Assembly (NCBI GenBank): GCA_964384965.1
Contig: CAYLLR010000001.1
Coordinates: 8,732-72,731, forward strand
Length of the DNA: 64,000 nucleotides
From: GW2011-AR1 sp964384965
GTDB lineage: Archaea > Nanobdellota > Nanobdellia > Pacearchaeales > GW2011-AR1
Direction: 5' to 3'
Part shown: piece by piece, positions 50,166 through 59,705 of the stretch
How positions within the stretch are numbered: position 1 is the stretch's first letter
Layout of the letters: the number at the start of each line of letters is the position of its first letter
Made by a program: the position numbers and the translations under genes
The notes under the pieces: generated by a model
Told to the model about the DNA's origin: nothing
Databases searched by the model: none
Seen by the model: the letters and a program-made list of their open reading frames with translations, nothing else

Positions 50166-52211
50166 TTATTCTTTTTTGCTTATTCCATACTCTTTTTTTA
50201 GTTTTATAACGTTTTCAACAAATCCTTCAATTTTTTGTTCGTGAGAAACAATAATCAATTGTTTGACTTTAAGTTGTTCTAAGACGCCCCTCATTTTGTC
50301 AAGTTGTTGCTCACTAAATCCGTCTGTTGGTTCGTCTAAGATCATTAAATCTTTGGTTTTTATTTTGCTCATAAGAGAATTTATAACTTGGTTTAATGCA
50401 AGCCTATAAGCAAGTGCAATGGCTGTTCTTTCGCCGCCCGAGAGGTAAGCGTAATCCAGTTCGTAATCCTGCTGCTCAATTATAGGGGTAAAGTCGTCTG
50501 AAAGTCGAACTATAAATTGGTCAGAGACAAGAGTTTGAAACCAATCTGAAAAAAGTCTTGAAAATTCATTTTTTAAAGAGGCCATTACGTTTTTTTCTAA
50601 AAATGAAATAACAGGAATAAATTTTTTATTTATCCAATTTTCAAGTTCGCTAATGTATTTTAATTTTTTATTTATTTTTTCAATTTTAGAAACCTTCTCT
50701 TTTAATTCCAAAATTGATTTAGAGTACATTTCAATTTCTTTTTTTATTTCTGCAACTTTTATTTCTGAAATTTTTTCTTGTTTAAGAGATTCTTTTAATT
50801 CTTTTTCTTTCTCATTAAAAATGGTTTCAAATTTTGCAAGTTTAAATAAATCTTCATTTAGGGATTTAATATGGTTTTTTAAAAGATTCGTATCTTTTTT
50901 CAAAAATTCATTTTCATTTTTTAGTTCGTTTAACTTGGATTTTTTTTGTGTTATCCCTTCAAGTTTCATTTTTAAAATTTTTAAATCTGTTAATTTTTCT
51001 TCATCTGAAGAAATTTTTAGTTTTACTTCTTTAATTTTTTCAAAGATTTCTTTTTCTTTATTTTCAAGCTCTTCAATTTTTCTTTTGGAGAAAGATATCT
51101 CATTGTAAGTTTTATTTAAGACATTTGCCCTATACACCGCGTCGACTTCTTGTTGGCATGTTGGACAAACTTTCAAATCTGACATTGTATCGTGGAGTTT
51201 TTTATTTTCTTGACATTTTCTTTTTAGACTTTCAATTTCTGAACTTATTTTTAAAATTTTTTTATTGAGGTCTTCTTCTTCTACTACCATCTCTATAATT
51301 TTTTTTTCTATTTTTTCAAATTGACTTTCATTGAAATTTAAACTTTCAAAATTTTTTATTTCGGATTCAATTTCTTTTATTTGTTTCTCATTTACCAATA
51401 AATTATCCTTCTTGGAGATAATCATTATTTTTGATTTTTCAATTTCCTGTTTTATTTTATTTCTTCTTTCAACTTTTTTGGAAATTTCTTCTTTTTCCAG
51501 TTCTATTTTTTTTCTATTTTGGGTTTTTAATCGAAATTCCTCTTCCAAAACCTTTGTACTTTTTTTCATTTTAAGAAGTTCATTTTCTTTATTTGAAATT
51601 TCTTTTTTGTCTTCTTCCAGATTGGAAGTGATGCCTTCCATTAACCTTTTTTCTTCTCTAAGTTTAAGCCTGAGAAGAGAGGCATTTTCCAAGATTGTTT
51701 TATATTTATCAATCCCAAAAACGTGCCTTAACGTATTTACTCTCATTTCGGAGTCTTCTAAAATTATTTCTTTCATTTCTTCTTGAGGGGTGTAAACTGT
51801 AAATTTGTATAAAATATTTTGTTTTTTTGAAAATTCTTGAGGATAATTTAAAATTTCTAAAACTTTTTGCTTTATTTCACTTACAGAAAGCTCCTCTTTT
51901 TTTCCATCAATAGAAATGGCACAATAATCCTGAGAGATAGTTTTTCCTCTTTTTAATTTTCTTTCGATTAAAATATTCTTTTCCTCTATCTCAAATTCTA
52001 AGATAACTTTCCCTTCATCTTTTCCATTTTTTAAGAGGGCTGAACCTCTTTGTCCAGGTTGCAATCCAAATAACCCAAACTCAATTGCTAAAAGTACGGA
52101 AGTTTTTCCTGAACCGATGTCTCCAGATAAAAGTATTGAACCGGGGGTAAAAACAATCTCTTCGTAATCGTAACTTCTAATATTTTCTAAAATTATTTTT
52201 TTTATTATCAT
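50166..52211 (-). CDS. rad50: DNA repair ATPase Rad50
   Basis: Rad50 works with Mre11 on DNA ends. The 681-residue protein has the N-terminal Walker A (GDIGSGKTSVLLAIEFGLFG), long coiled coils, the zinc hook C349-P-T-C352 at the midpoint, and a C-terminal half with signature LSGGERTAIALAYR and Walker B LMILDEPTDGF. It is shorter than usual (about 850-880) through a shortened coiled coil. It overlaps mre11 by four bases. herA and nurA are not nearby. Confidence 0.93.
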   Translation of the reverse strand: MIIKKIILENIRSYDYEEIVFTPGSILLSGDIGSGKTSVLLAIEFGLFGLQPGQRGSALLKNGKDEGKVILEFEIEEKNILIERKLKRGKTISQDYCAISIDGKKEELSVSEIKQKVLEILNYPQEFSKKQNILYKFTVYTPQEEMKEIILEDSEMRVNTLRHVFGIDKYKTILENASLLRLKLREEKRLMEGITSNLEEDKKEISNKENELLKMKKSTKVLEEEFRLKTQNRKKIELEKEEISKKVERRNKIKQEIEKSKIMIISKKDNLLVNEKQIKEIESEIKNFESLNFNESQFEKIEKKIIEMVVEEEDLNKKILKISSEIESLKRKCQENKKLHDTMSDLKVCPTCQQEVDAVYRANVLNKTYNEISFSKRKIEELENKEKEIFEKIKEVKLKISSDEEKLTDLKILKMKLEGITQKKSKLNELKNENEFLKKDTNLLKNHIKSLNEDLFKLAKFETIFNEKEKELKESLKQEKISEIKVAEIKKEIEMYSKSILELKEKVSKIEKINKKLKYISELENWINKKFIPVISFLEKNVMASLKNEFSRLFSDWFQTLVSDQFIVRLSDDFTPIIEQQDYELDYAYLSGGERTAIALAYRLALNQVINSLMSKIKTKDLMILDEPTDGFSEQQLDKMRGVLEQLKVKQLIIVSHEQKIEGFVENVIKLKKEYGISKKE

Positions 52212-53371
52212 TCTATATTCAAAATTTTTTTTGATTCTTCTAAAAGTCTGGTATTAAACGAATCGACGGTTTCTCCTTCTTGTTTTTCAATTGAGAGAGT
52301 GTTTATTAAAAGTGGGATAAATTTATTAAATTGAGAGGGGTTTTCGTCAGAATATTTTTTTATTGTTTCTTCTTCCAGGTTAGTTTTGTTTTTTATTTCA
52401 ATGTCAAGTTCCATGTCTTTTGATTTTAAATCACGAGTGTTTTTCAGGAAGAAATATGCCCCCTTTTCAAAACAAAAATTTTCAACTTTTTCCAGTTTAA
52501 TGTCTGAAATTTTTTGGTTGTCAAGTTCTCCTGAAATTCTAAGCAAAACCAATTTATCTTTTAAATTTCTTTTTTGTAATTCTTCAATTATCTCTTCATT
52601 TGTAATCAGGGAATTTTTCACTTCAATGTTTACAATTTCAATTTCTTTTAATTTAATTTCAATTTTTTCGAAAGAATCCCCAAGTTCAGTATTAACAATG
52701 TAAAAACTTCCACATTCAAGAGTTTCCAATTCTTGAAAATTATTTGGGAAAACTGGTCCAGGATAAACGAGGTTTTTATATCTGAAATCGACGTGAATAT
52801 GCCCAAGTGCGTAATAATTTGCTTCGGGGAGATTATCTGCTTCGACGCATTCAATTGGAAGAACTCCTCTGACTTTATCCATTGTTGTATGAAGCATTAA
52901 AATTTTAAACATTCCGGGAGCGTCATCCAATTTTATTTTTTTTATATCTCCTACTTCAAGACCGGATTTTTTTCCAGGATAACCATAGAATGCAATTCCT
53001 TTATGGATTGTGGGTATTAACAAAATTTCATCATCTTTAAATTCTGCTTTAAAAATATTTTTACAAAATCCTGCTTTTTCTAAAACATCTAAAAAGGTTT
53101 TTCCTGAAACAGAATAATCGTGTGAGCCAGCAATAATGAAAACCGGTATTTTTGCGTCTTTTAATTTTTTGAATTCCGCAAATGTTTCCTTTAATGTTTC
53201 GATTGGAGGATAAGCGGAATCAAATAGGTCCCCTGCAATTAATATAAACTCAACTTTTCTTTCAATACAAGTTTGAACAACTTTTTGGAATGCAAGAAAA
53301 TTTAAATCCTGCATTGGACCTGGTCTCCATCCTCCAAGATGAACATCTGCAAAATGCGCGAAATTTACCAT
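52208..53371 (-). CDS. mre11: DNA repair nuclease Mre11
   Basis: The 387-residue calcineurin-type phosphoesterase has metal-binding motifs HFADVHLGG at the start, LIAGDLFDSA, IAGSHDYSV, MLHTTMD and YALGHIHVDF, in the order of Mre11. The C-terminal region contains the capping and Rad50-binding parts. ATG 53371 opens the two-gene mre11-rad50 operon, which diverges from the reductase at 53461. Confidence 0.93.
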   Translation of the reverse strand: MVNFAHFADVHLGGWRPGPMQDLNFLAFQKVVQTCIERKVEFILIAGDLFDSAYPPIETLKETFAEFKKLKDAKIPVFIIAGSHDYSVSGKTFLDVLEKAGFCKNIFKAEFKDDEILLIPTIHKGIAFYGYPGKKSGLEVGDIKKIKLDDAPGMFKILMLHTTMDKVRGVLPIECVEADNLPEANYYALGHIHVDFRYKNLVYPGPVFPNNFQELETLECGSFYIVNTELGDSFEKIEIKLKEIEIVNIEVKNSLITNEEIIEELQKRNLKDKLVLLRISGELDNQKISDIKLEKVENFCFEKGAYFFLKNTRDLKSKDMELDIEIKNKTNLEEETIKKYSDENPSQFNKFIPLLINTLSIEKQEGETVDSFNTRLLEESKKILNIE

Positions 53372-53460
53372 CTTAAAAACGTTCCTATATCCTTAAAATA
53401 TCGAAAAGGTATATAAAGATGATTGAAGAAAAATATATATTTAATCTCTTAGTTTAGAAA

Positions 53461-54159
53461 ATGAAACCTAAAACGGTAAATCTTAAGCTTAAAGAAATCA
53501 ATCACTTGGGAGAGGATTTAAGAGTTTTAGTTTTTAAGTTGAATGAAGTCATCGATTTTGAAGCAGGACAATATCTTTCAATAATTTTTGAGAAGAATGG
53601 GGAAAAAATTGTTAGGTCTTATTCTATTATATCTTCTCCGGAAGAGAAAAATTTGGTAAAGCTATTTATAAAAAGAATTCATGGAGGGCCTGGATCAAAT
53701 TTTTTATTTAACCTTCAATTAGGAGATGAGATTAAATGTTTAATTCCCCTCGGAAAATTTGTTTTGGAAAAAAATTCATTAAAAAAAGATTTAATTTTTA
53801 TTGGGAATGGAACGGGGGTTTCTCCACTTTTGAGCATGATTTTTCATCTTTTAAATCATAATTTCAAGAAAAAAATTTATCTAATATCTGGTTTTAAGAG
53901 AAAGGAAAATATTCCAGAAAAAGATTTGTTGACTAAGTTTGAAAAAAAACATAAAAATTTCAAACATTATAATATTTTGAGTAAAGAGGATTCTTGCTTA
54001 AAAGGACACATTCAAGATTATCTTGAAGAATTAATTCCAAAAAAGTTCAAAGGGGATTTTTATCTTTGTGGATTAAGGAAAATGGTCGAAGAAATAAGGA
54101 GAAAATTAATTGAAATGGGATTTGAAGAAAAGAGAGTTCATTTTGAAAAGTATGATTAA
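53461..54159 (+). CDS. FNR-like flavin oxidoreductase
   Basis: The 232-residue protein has the FAD-binding RSYSIISSPEE near residue 57 and the NAD(P) motif IGNGTGVSPLLSMIF near 120, with YLCGLRKMVEE near the end, all in the order of ferredoxin-NADP+ reductase-like proteins. There is no ferredoxin domain, so it must pass electrons to a separate partner. TATA-like boxes lie in the shared upstream region with mre11. Confidence 0.87.
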   Translation: MKPKTVNLKLKEINHLGEDLRVLVFKLNEVIDFEAGQYLSIIFEKNGEKIVRSYSIISSPEEKNLVKLFIKRIHGGPGSNFLFNLQLGDEIKCLIPLGKFVLEKNSLKKDLIFIGNGTGVSPLLSMIFHLLNHNFKKKIYLISGFKRKENIPEKDLLTKFEKKHKNFKHYNILSKEDSCLKGHIQDYLEELIPKKFKGDFYLCGLRKMVEEIRRKLIEMGFEEKRVHFEKYD

Positions 54160-54195
54160 ACTTTAAAACTCTGAAATCTTTTCATAAATCATAGA

Positions 54196-54744
54196 ATGAA
54201 AAAAATTTATATAATTCATGGATGGGGTTTTGATTCAAATATACCTTGGATTAACTGGCTTGAAGGAGAATTAAAAGGAAGGGGGTTCGAAGTTCATTCT
54301 TTTGATATGCCAAATACGCCAGAACCAAAAATAGAGGAGTGGGTTAAATACCTTGAAAAAAATGTTTTAGAGATTAGTGAAGAAACTTTTTTTATCGGTC
54401 ATAGCATTGGATGTCAAACAATTATGAGGTTTTTAGAAAAAATTCACAAGCATATAAGAATTGGAGGGTGTGTTTTTGTTGCACCTTGGTTAAATTTAGT
54501 GGATTTCAAAGGGAAGGAATTGGAAATAGCTCACCCCTGGATTAATAACAAGATAGATTTCGAAAGGGTTCTCGACCACACCGGAAATTTTTCTTGTATT
54601 TTTTCGACTAACGACCCCTACGTTTCCGTCAAGGAGTGGAAAAAATTTGAGGTCAATCTTGGGGCAAAAATCATTATTAAAAAAGATGAAAAACATTTTG
54701 AAAATGTAAAAAAAATTCCGGAAATTTTAAATGAGCTCAAATAA
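54196..54744 (+). CDS. RBBP9/YdeN-like alpha/beta hydrolase
   Basis: This 182-residue protein starts YIIHGWGFDSNIPWINWLEG, has the nucleophile elbow GHSIGCQT near residue 74, the acid in FSTNDPYVS near 142 and the histidine in KDEKHFENV near 160. The set and length fit the RBBP9/YdeN serine hydrolase family. Substrates are unknown. Its 3' end overlaps the methyltransferase gene on the other strand by eight bases. Confidence 0.82.
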   Translation: MKKIYIIHGWGFDSNIPWINWLEGELKGRGFEVHSFDMPNTPEPKIEEWVKYLEKNVLEISEETFFIGHSIGCQTIMRFLEKIHKHIRIGGCVFVAPWLNLVDFKGKELEIAHPWINNKIDFERVLDHTGNFSCIFSTNDPYVSVKEWKKFEVNLGAKIIIKKDEKHFENVKKIPEILNELK

Positions 54745-55273
54745 ATAATTCCCAAACTTCTAATTTTTCAAAGAAAAGTTTTTTCTCCCCAACTAACTTT
54801 TTTTTATAATTTTTCCAACTAATTTTTTTTGTAAGGGAAGAAATTAATAGAAAGATTTTTCCATCCTTATTCAGATGTTTCTTTGCTTGAATTAAGAACC
54901 TATTGATTATTTCCCCTCCATTTTTCCCTCCCGACGTGGCTAAAGAGGATTTTTTATCTTCACGTTTGTCTTTGGGCAAATAAGGGGGATTAAAAATTAT
55001 AATATCAAATTTTTCTTTTATATTTGAAAATAAATCCGATTCGAAAACTTTAAAATTTTTTCTTCTACAAAGATTCACAGAATTTAAATTGATATCCACT
55101 CCCAATAATTTTTTTACGCCAATTTTTTTAAGTTTTTCTAATTGAATTCCTGAGCCGACCCCAATTTCTAAAATCTTTAAGTTTGGATTTTCATGAATCA
55201 TTCGCGGAATTTTCTTTTCCAGAACATTAGAGAGGAGATATGAATCTTCACTCGGCTCATAAATAGGGTACAT
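54737..55273 (-). CDS. HemK2/Mtq2-like methyltransferase
   Basis: The 178-residue protein starts MYPIYEPSEDSYLLSNVLEK, typical of archaeal HemK2 proteins that methylate the GGQ glutamine of release factor aRF1. It has the SAM loop LEIGVGSGIQL and the catalytic NPPYLPKD. The frame extends to 55303 into the upstream gene, but 55273 gives the family start and abuts that gene's stop (55275). Relatives usually have a partner Trm112, not seen here. Confidence 0.86.
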   Translation of the reverse strand: MYPIYEPSEDSYLLSNVLEKKIPRMIHENPNLKILEIGVGSGIQLEKLKKIGVKKLLGVDINLNSVNLCRRKNFKVFESDLFSNIKEKFDIIIFNPPYLPKDKREDKKSSLATSGGKNGGEIINRFLIQAKKHLNKDGKIFLLISSLTKKISWKNYKKKLVGEKKLFFEKLEVWELFI

Positions 55274-55274
55274 T

Positions 55275-55793
55275 TTATCCAAAGAGGCTGTTAATAAAAT
55301 CAATTAATTCTGCCTTAAAAAGAAAAACTAATGCTAAAATACCTAATAAGACGATTAGTGTAATAATTAAAATGCTGGTAATAGTTTTATTGCGAAATTT
55401 TTTTAAGTCCCCTTTTCCTTCGTAATTCGAAATTTTTTGAACTACTTTTTCTGGTTCTTCTCTCGATATTTTTCCCCCAAGGGGAGGGGTTTTTGTTTTG
55501 CCAAATTTGGAAATTTTCTTCTCTTCTTCGGTTTTTGTTAAATTATTTTTTTCGTTTTTCTCTTTATCTTGATTAAGGGTTTGATTTCTAGTTAGAACTT
55601 CTGTTTCAGAGTTTCCTTTTTGAAGGTAAAGGTACGCTCTTGCAGCATCTTCAATTTCTTCTTTTTTGTAACCTGCTTGGTAAAAACTCATCATTGCCTT
55701 CTTAAGAGTTTGTCCTCTCGCAAGAGCTGCTTTTAATCCTCCTAAGATTTCTTGATTTGTGAGGAGATATTCATCTTCTTTTACCATCTTCAC
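55275..55793 (-). CDS. Helical protein with C-terminal membrane segment
   Basis: This 172-residue protein has an N-terminal helical domain (LTNQEILGGLKAALARGQTL, MMSFYQAGYKKEEIEDAARAY) that looks like a small UBA-like bundle, a long charged linker and a membrane segment near the end (ITSILIITLIVLLGILALVFLF). It resembles in part the cytoplasmic tail of the PKD protein at 36802. The frame starts at GTG 55793; ATG 55787 is possible, with GGTGA just upstream. It is in operon-like order with HemK2. Function is unknown. Confidence 0.6.
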   Translation of the reverse strand: MKMVKEDEYLLTNQEILGGLKAALARGQTLKKAMMSFYQAGYKKEEIEDAARAYLYLQKGNSETEVLTRNQTLNQDKEKNEKNNLTKTEEEKKISKFGKTKTPPLGGKISREEPEKVVQKISNYEGKGDLKKFRNKTITSILIITLIVLLGILALVFLFKAELIDFINSLFG

Positions 55794-55832
55794 CTACTTT
55801 AAATAGGAACTATCCATTTAAAAACATGTCTT

Positions 55833-57173
55833 TTATATTTTAATGACCTTTCCGTTGTAAGAAAGGTGGGTATTTTTTTTAACTTCATAATTAAATTCTT
55901 GAGAAAGCCAAATCATTGGTTCTTCCTGTTTTCTGGAACCATGAGCGGGAACAATATGTTTTGGTTTTAACATTCTTATCATTTCCCTCATATCCTCCCT
56001 ACTTCCGTGTCCGTGAACATGAACATCAACTTGAAGTTTTACCCCCATCTTTCTTAATTTGTAATCCAATTTTTTTCTTGATTCTATATTAACTTCAGTA
56101 GGAATCACACTTGAAGAAAAAATCAAATCATCTCCTTCTCGAAACTTAAAATTTGTATTCCCTTTTGAGATTCTGTCTAAAATTGAATTTTTCTCTCCTT
56201 GGTGACCTGTGCAAACAATGAGGTATTTCTCTCTATTCGCTTCAACTTTTTTTAGAATTGAATCAACTTGTCTCCGGTATTTCATAATTTTTATTTCATT
56301 TTTAAATGGGGCTTTTCCAACTTTTATTGCACATTGAACATATTTTGCTAAACTTCTTCCTAAAAAAATTATTTCCCTGTTTGTTCTCTTACCAATTTTT
56401 ACAATGTTATTCAATCTTTCTATGTGACTGGAAAATGTTGTAATAAAAAGGGCACTTTTTCCTCGATTTGTTTTTGAAAATGCTTCTTCAAGTAAATGTT
56501 CTGCAACTTTTTCTCCTCCGGGTCTTTTCTCAGTGCTCGAATAAAGAGAATCCATCACAAGAACCTTAACGTTTTGAGAACCCAGTTTTTTTATTCTTTC
56601 ATAATTGGGGGGTTTTCCGAGGGTAGGATAATTATCAAATTTTAAATCAAGAGCGTAGAAAAAAATTCCTTCGGGAGTATGTAATGCTATAAATGCACAA
56701 TCAATTGTTGAGTGTGTGGTATGAATAAATTCTATTTTAATATTTTTATTGGTCTTTTTTATTTGGTGGATTGAATTCGGTTCAACTATTTTTAAAGGAT
56801 TGTTAATCTTTATTTTTGAATCTTCAATTAAAGATTCAAGAACTTTAATTGTAAAAGGAGTTCCAAAAATTTCAACACCGGGATATCTGTGAGCTAAAAA
56901 AGGGAGACCTCCCACGTGATCTAAGTGTGCGTGAGAAAGAAAAATTGCTTTTACTTTTTTCCTCCAACCAAGTTTATCAAGGATTCTATCGTCGGGAATC
57001 CCCCCAACTCTTCTTAATCCCTTAAGACTATATCCAATTTTTTCTTCTTCCTGTAATTCAATTATTCCTGGAAGAAAAAAACCACAATCAAATATAAAAA
57101 CATCCTCCCCTACCTTAACGGCAGTCATATTCTTTCCAACTTCCTCAAATCCTCCAACGGTACAGATTTCCAT
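55833..57173 (-). CDS. rnj: Archaeal RNase J (beta-CASP exoribonuclease)
   Basis: The 446-residue protein begins EICTVGGFEEVGKNMTAV and has the MBL motifs SHAHLDHVGG near residue 80, HTTHSTIDCAF, ALDLKFDN, then the beta-CASP elements MDSLYSSTEKRPGGEK, ICTGHQGE-like VCTGHQGEKNS, DVHVHGHGSREDM and HIVPAHGSRKQEE. The compact form without the C-terminal domain is that of archaeal aRNase J, a 5'-3' exoribonuclease. Length is normal. Confidence 0.93.
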   Translation of the reverse strand: MEICTVGGFEEVGKNMTAVKVGEDVFIFDCGFFLPGIIELQEEEKIGYSLKGLRRVGGIPDDRILDKLGWRKKVKAIFLSHAHLDHVGGLPFLAHRYPGVEIFGTPFTIKVLESLIEDSKIKINNPLKIVEPNSIHQIKKTNKNIKIEFIHTTHSTIDCAFIALHTPEGIFFYALDLKFDNYPTLGKPPNYERIKKLGSQNVKVLVMDSLYSSTEKRPGGEKVAEHLLEEAFSKTNRGKSALFITTFSSHIERLNNIVKIGKRTNREIIFLGRSLAKYVQCAIKVGKAPFKNEIKIMKYRRQVDSILKKVEANREKYLIVCTGHQGEKNSILDRISKGNTNFKFREGDDLIFSSSVIPTEVNIESRKKLDYKLRKMGVKLQVDVHVHGHGSREDMREMIRMLKPKHIVPAHGSRKQEEPMIWLSQEFNYEVKKNTHLSYNGKVIKI

Positions 57174-57273
57174 TTTTTACACTTAGAGTAAAGAAAATAA
57201 GTTTAAAATGCTTTCTGAAAGCAAAAGTCCCCATAGATTCATAATTCCTTTCCCAAAATGATTTTATTTAAAT

Positions 57274-58131
57274 TTAAAATTTATTTTTTCTAAACTCATT
57301 GCTTAATTTTTTCATATAAATAAATTCTTTTTTTCCGTACTTTTTTTTAATCCATTCCAAATTTTTTTTATCAAGAATTTCAATAAGTGTTTTGGTTTTC
57401 TTTTGGAGTTCAAGAATCTTTTCTAAAAGAATTCTTGAGGCGCGTTTTTTAACAATTCCCGAGGCAAAAAAGAAATAAAACGGAACTCCGATGTCTAAAA
57501 AACAGGAAGTGTTTGTTTCAACTTTGTTTTTTCCTTTTTGTTTATATTCAATTAGGCTTAAAATTTCTCCTTCTACATTGTATCGTTGCCCTTTGCCATA
57601 AATTAATATTTTTTCATTGTCAGAATAAATTATTGAAAATTTATTTGCATCTTCATCTTTGTCATATGCTTCCCCATACCAGAAACCTCTTCTTTTTCCG
57701 TCTTTTTTTATTGTTGAGAACAATTCAATGACTTCATTTTCCTCAATTTTTTTCTCTTTTTCTAGTACTCTGGATGCTAATGGGATAATAAAACTTGGAT
57801 AAGGAGAAACAATCTTATTGAATAGATCTATATTTATATCAATGACTGATTTTTCTTCGAGGAAGATATAATCATTTTGGTCTTTTGATAAAATGTTCAT
57901 TGAAGATTTAAGAACTTTTTCGAGTCCTTCTTTTTTGAGAGATTCTCTTCCAGGGCAAAATTTTGGGTCTGAATATCCTAAAAAATTTCTTTTATCATTT
58001 AATATTTTGAGGAATTCATTTTTTGATTCTTTGATAGAATTAACTTGGAAGTAATTGAAAGGATTAATTTTAAAGGAAGATGCAATTGTCAAAATTCCAA
58101 CCTGATATAAAAATTTTCTTCTGGTTACCAT
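57274..58131 (-). CDS. Predicted Tat-exported protein of unknown function
   Basis: The 285-residue protein starts MVTRRKFLYQVGILTIASSF, a good twin-arginine signal (TRRKFL plus hydrophobic core). The rest is soluble and mixed alpha/beta with FWYGEAYDKDEDANKFSIIY, TNTSCFLDIGVPFYFFF and a Lys-rich helical end. No family is recognised. Tat export implies a protein folded, perhaps with a cofactor, before crossing the membrane. tatA/tatC are not in this window. Confidence 0.6.
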   Translation of the reverse strand: MVTRRKFLYQVGILTIASSFKINPFNYFQVNSIKESKNEFLKILNDKRNFLGYSDPKFCPGRESLKKEGLEKVLKSSMNILSKDQNDYIFLEEKSVIDINIDLFNKIVSPYPSFIIPLASRVLEKEKKIEENEVIELFSTIKKDGKRRGFWYGEAYDKDEDANKFSIIYSDNEKILIYGKGQRYNVEGEILSLIEYKQKGKNKVETNTSCFLDIGVPFYFFFASGIVKKRASRILLEKILELQKKTKTLIEILDKKNLEWIKKKYGKKEFIYMKKLSNEFRKNKF

Positions 58132-58281
58132 ATTGAAAAAGTGAAAATAACATATATAAAGAAATGTATTCTAAATTAATATTTTAAATTGTTAAGTTAA
58201 AAATTGTGAGATTTTTTATTTTTTGGATGACGGGGTTTTGGAAACCTAAACTATTAAAAAGAATTTTAACTTTTTCATTGA

Positions 58282-58956
58282 ATGGAGAATTTAATTTTAG
58301 GAATTGATGAGGCAGGAAAGGGGCCAGTTATTGGGCCAATGGTTTTAGCCGGATGCTTGATTAAAAAGGAAGTTGAAAAAGAATTTAGAAAGAAAGGGAT
58401 AAAAGATTCAAAAGATATAACTCCAAAAAGAAGAGTTATTTTAGATGAATGGATAAAGGAACATTCTGAAGATTTTAAGATTCTTCTTTCTTTTCCGGAG
58501 GAAATAGATAAAAAAAACATGGATGGAATAAAACTTCCTGAATTAGAAGCCGAGAAATTTGCGAAGATAATTAATGAATTGAATAATGGAAAAGAAAAGA
58601 TAAAAGTAATAATTGATTGCCCTTCCTTTGGAATTTTTAAGTGGAAAGAAATTCTTAAAGCAAAAATTAAAAATTTATCAAATTTGAATTTAATCATTGA
58701 GCACAAAGCAGATAAAAAATATGTTGCAGTGTCGGCAGCTTCGATATTGGCGAAATCAAAAAGAGAAATTGAAATGGAAAAACTAAAAAAAGAATATGGT
58801 TCGGAAATTGGTTCAGGATATTGTTCTGACTCTTTAACGATAAGGTTTTTAAAAAAATATGCAATAAAATATGAAAAGAGTGGAATTTTTAGAAAGAGTT
58901 GGACAACCTGGAAAAGAGAATTTAACGAATTGAATCAATCAAAATTAATTCTTTAA
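58282..58956 (+). CDS. rnhB: Ribonuclease HII
   Basis: RNase HII cuts the RNA of RNA-DNA hybrids and misincorporated ribonucleotides. The 224-residue product starts LILGIDEAGKGPVIGPMVLAG, with the DE pair, then KGIKDSKDIT, a conserved aspartate in VIIDCP, and HKADKKYVAVSAASILAKS, which holds the last catalytic residue. The GSGYCSDSLTIRFL end is of the archaeal type. Confidence 0.94.
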   Translation: MENLILGIDEAGKGPVIGPMVLAGCLIKKEVEKEFRKKGIKDSKDITPKRRVILDEWIKEHSEDFKILLSFPEEIDKKNMDGIKLPELEAEKFAKIINELNNGKEKIKVIIDCPSFGIFKWKEILKAKIKNLSNLNLIIEHKADKKYVAVSAASILAKSKREIEMEKLKKEYGSEIGSGYCSDSLTIRFLKKYAIKYEKSGIFRKSWTTWKREFNELNQSKLIL

Positions 58957-59073
58957 GTTATTATATCAATTTTTTATATTGTAAGTATTTTTTATTGCAA
59001 AATTAAACACTATGAATGAGTAGTAACAAAAACAAAACATTTATAAAGTTTAAATTGTAATTATTATTATAAA

Positions 59074-59208
59074 ATGGTAACAAATAATACAAAAAAAATC
59101 AATAAATGTATGGAAAATTATAACTTTAGAAATAAACCATGTTTAATTGAATCTTCTTTTTTGAATAATCTAGAAAAGAAAAAAGGAGGATTAAAAGATG
59201 GGATTTAA
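59074..59208 (+). CDS. Possible small protein, 44 aa
   Basis: ATG 59074 follows a TATA box (ACATTTATAAAG, 59038-59049) at leaderless distance. The frame reads MVTNNTKKINKCMENYNFRN and ends inside the next gene, overlapping its ATG (59198) by 11 bases. This is the layout of a translated leader. The product has two cysteines and no known family. It could instead be an untranslated leader. Confidence 0.4.
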   Translation: MVTNNTKKINKCMENYNFRNKPCLIESSFLNNLEKKKGGLKDGI

Positions 59209-59629
59209 AAATCAAATAAAAGATAGTTTTGATAGAGTTAAAGTAAAATTAAAACATCCTTCTCTTTTAGCAGCAAAAGGCCTTGAAGGAGTAATTGGTT
59301 TTACTACGCCTATTGCAAGTGTTTTGACAATGGGTGCTGAACCTTCAAATAGTGTTCCTGAAAAAATCCTTTATGGCCCTTTTCAAGTAGGCAAAACTTT
59401 GTATGAAAGTGTTTCAGCATATGCAGCAAATACTGGTGTAAGAGATTTTGTAAATGGAACAATGGGAGATTTATTAAGAGTAGTTGGAAATACTGCAGAA
59501 AACATTTATGAACATCCCCTTGAGACAGCGGGAATAGTTGCAGGAACATATCTAATAGGAAAAACTACCAAATATGCTATTAAAACTATAAGAAAAACCA
59601 AAGAAGAAAAATATCTAAATAAAAATTAA
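59198..59629 (+). CDS. Hypothetical protein, 143 aa
   Basis: No family is recognised. A strong AAAGGAGGA ribosome site lies just upstream of ATG 59198. The protein starts MGFKNQIKDSFDRVKVKLKH. Two weakly hydrophobic, Gly/Ala-rich segments (LLAAKGLEGVIGFTTPIASVL and TAGIVAGTYLIGKTTKYAIK) could insert in a membrane, and the end is basic. It lies immediately before the IS200-like element, in an accessory position. Confidence 0.5.
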   Translation: MGFKNQIKDSFDRVKVKLKHPSLLAAKGLEGVIGFTTPIASVLTMGAEPSNSVPEKILYGPFQVGKTLYESVSAYAANTGVRDFVNGTMGDLLRVVGNTAENIYEHPLETAGIVAGTYLIGKTTKYAIKTIRKTKEEKYLNKN

Positions 59630-59705
59630 TTTATTTTTTTTATTTTTTTATTTTGCTTGAAGTGGGAAAATTTTCACAGAATTATTACATGACATCCTCC
59701 CCACA

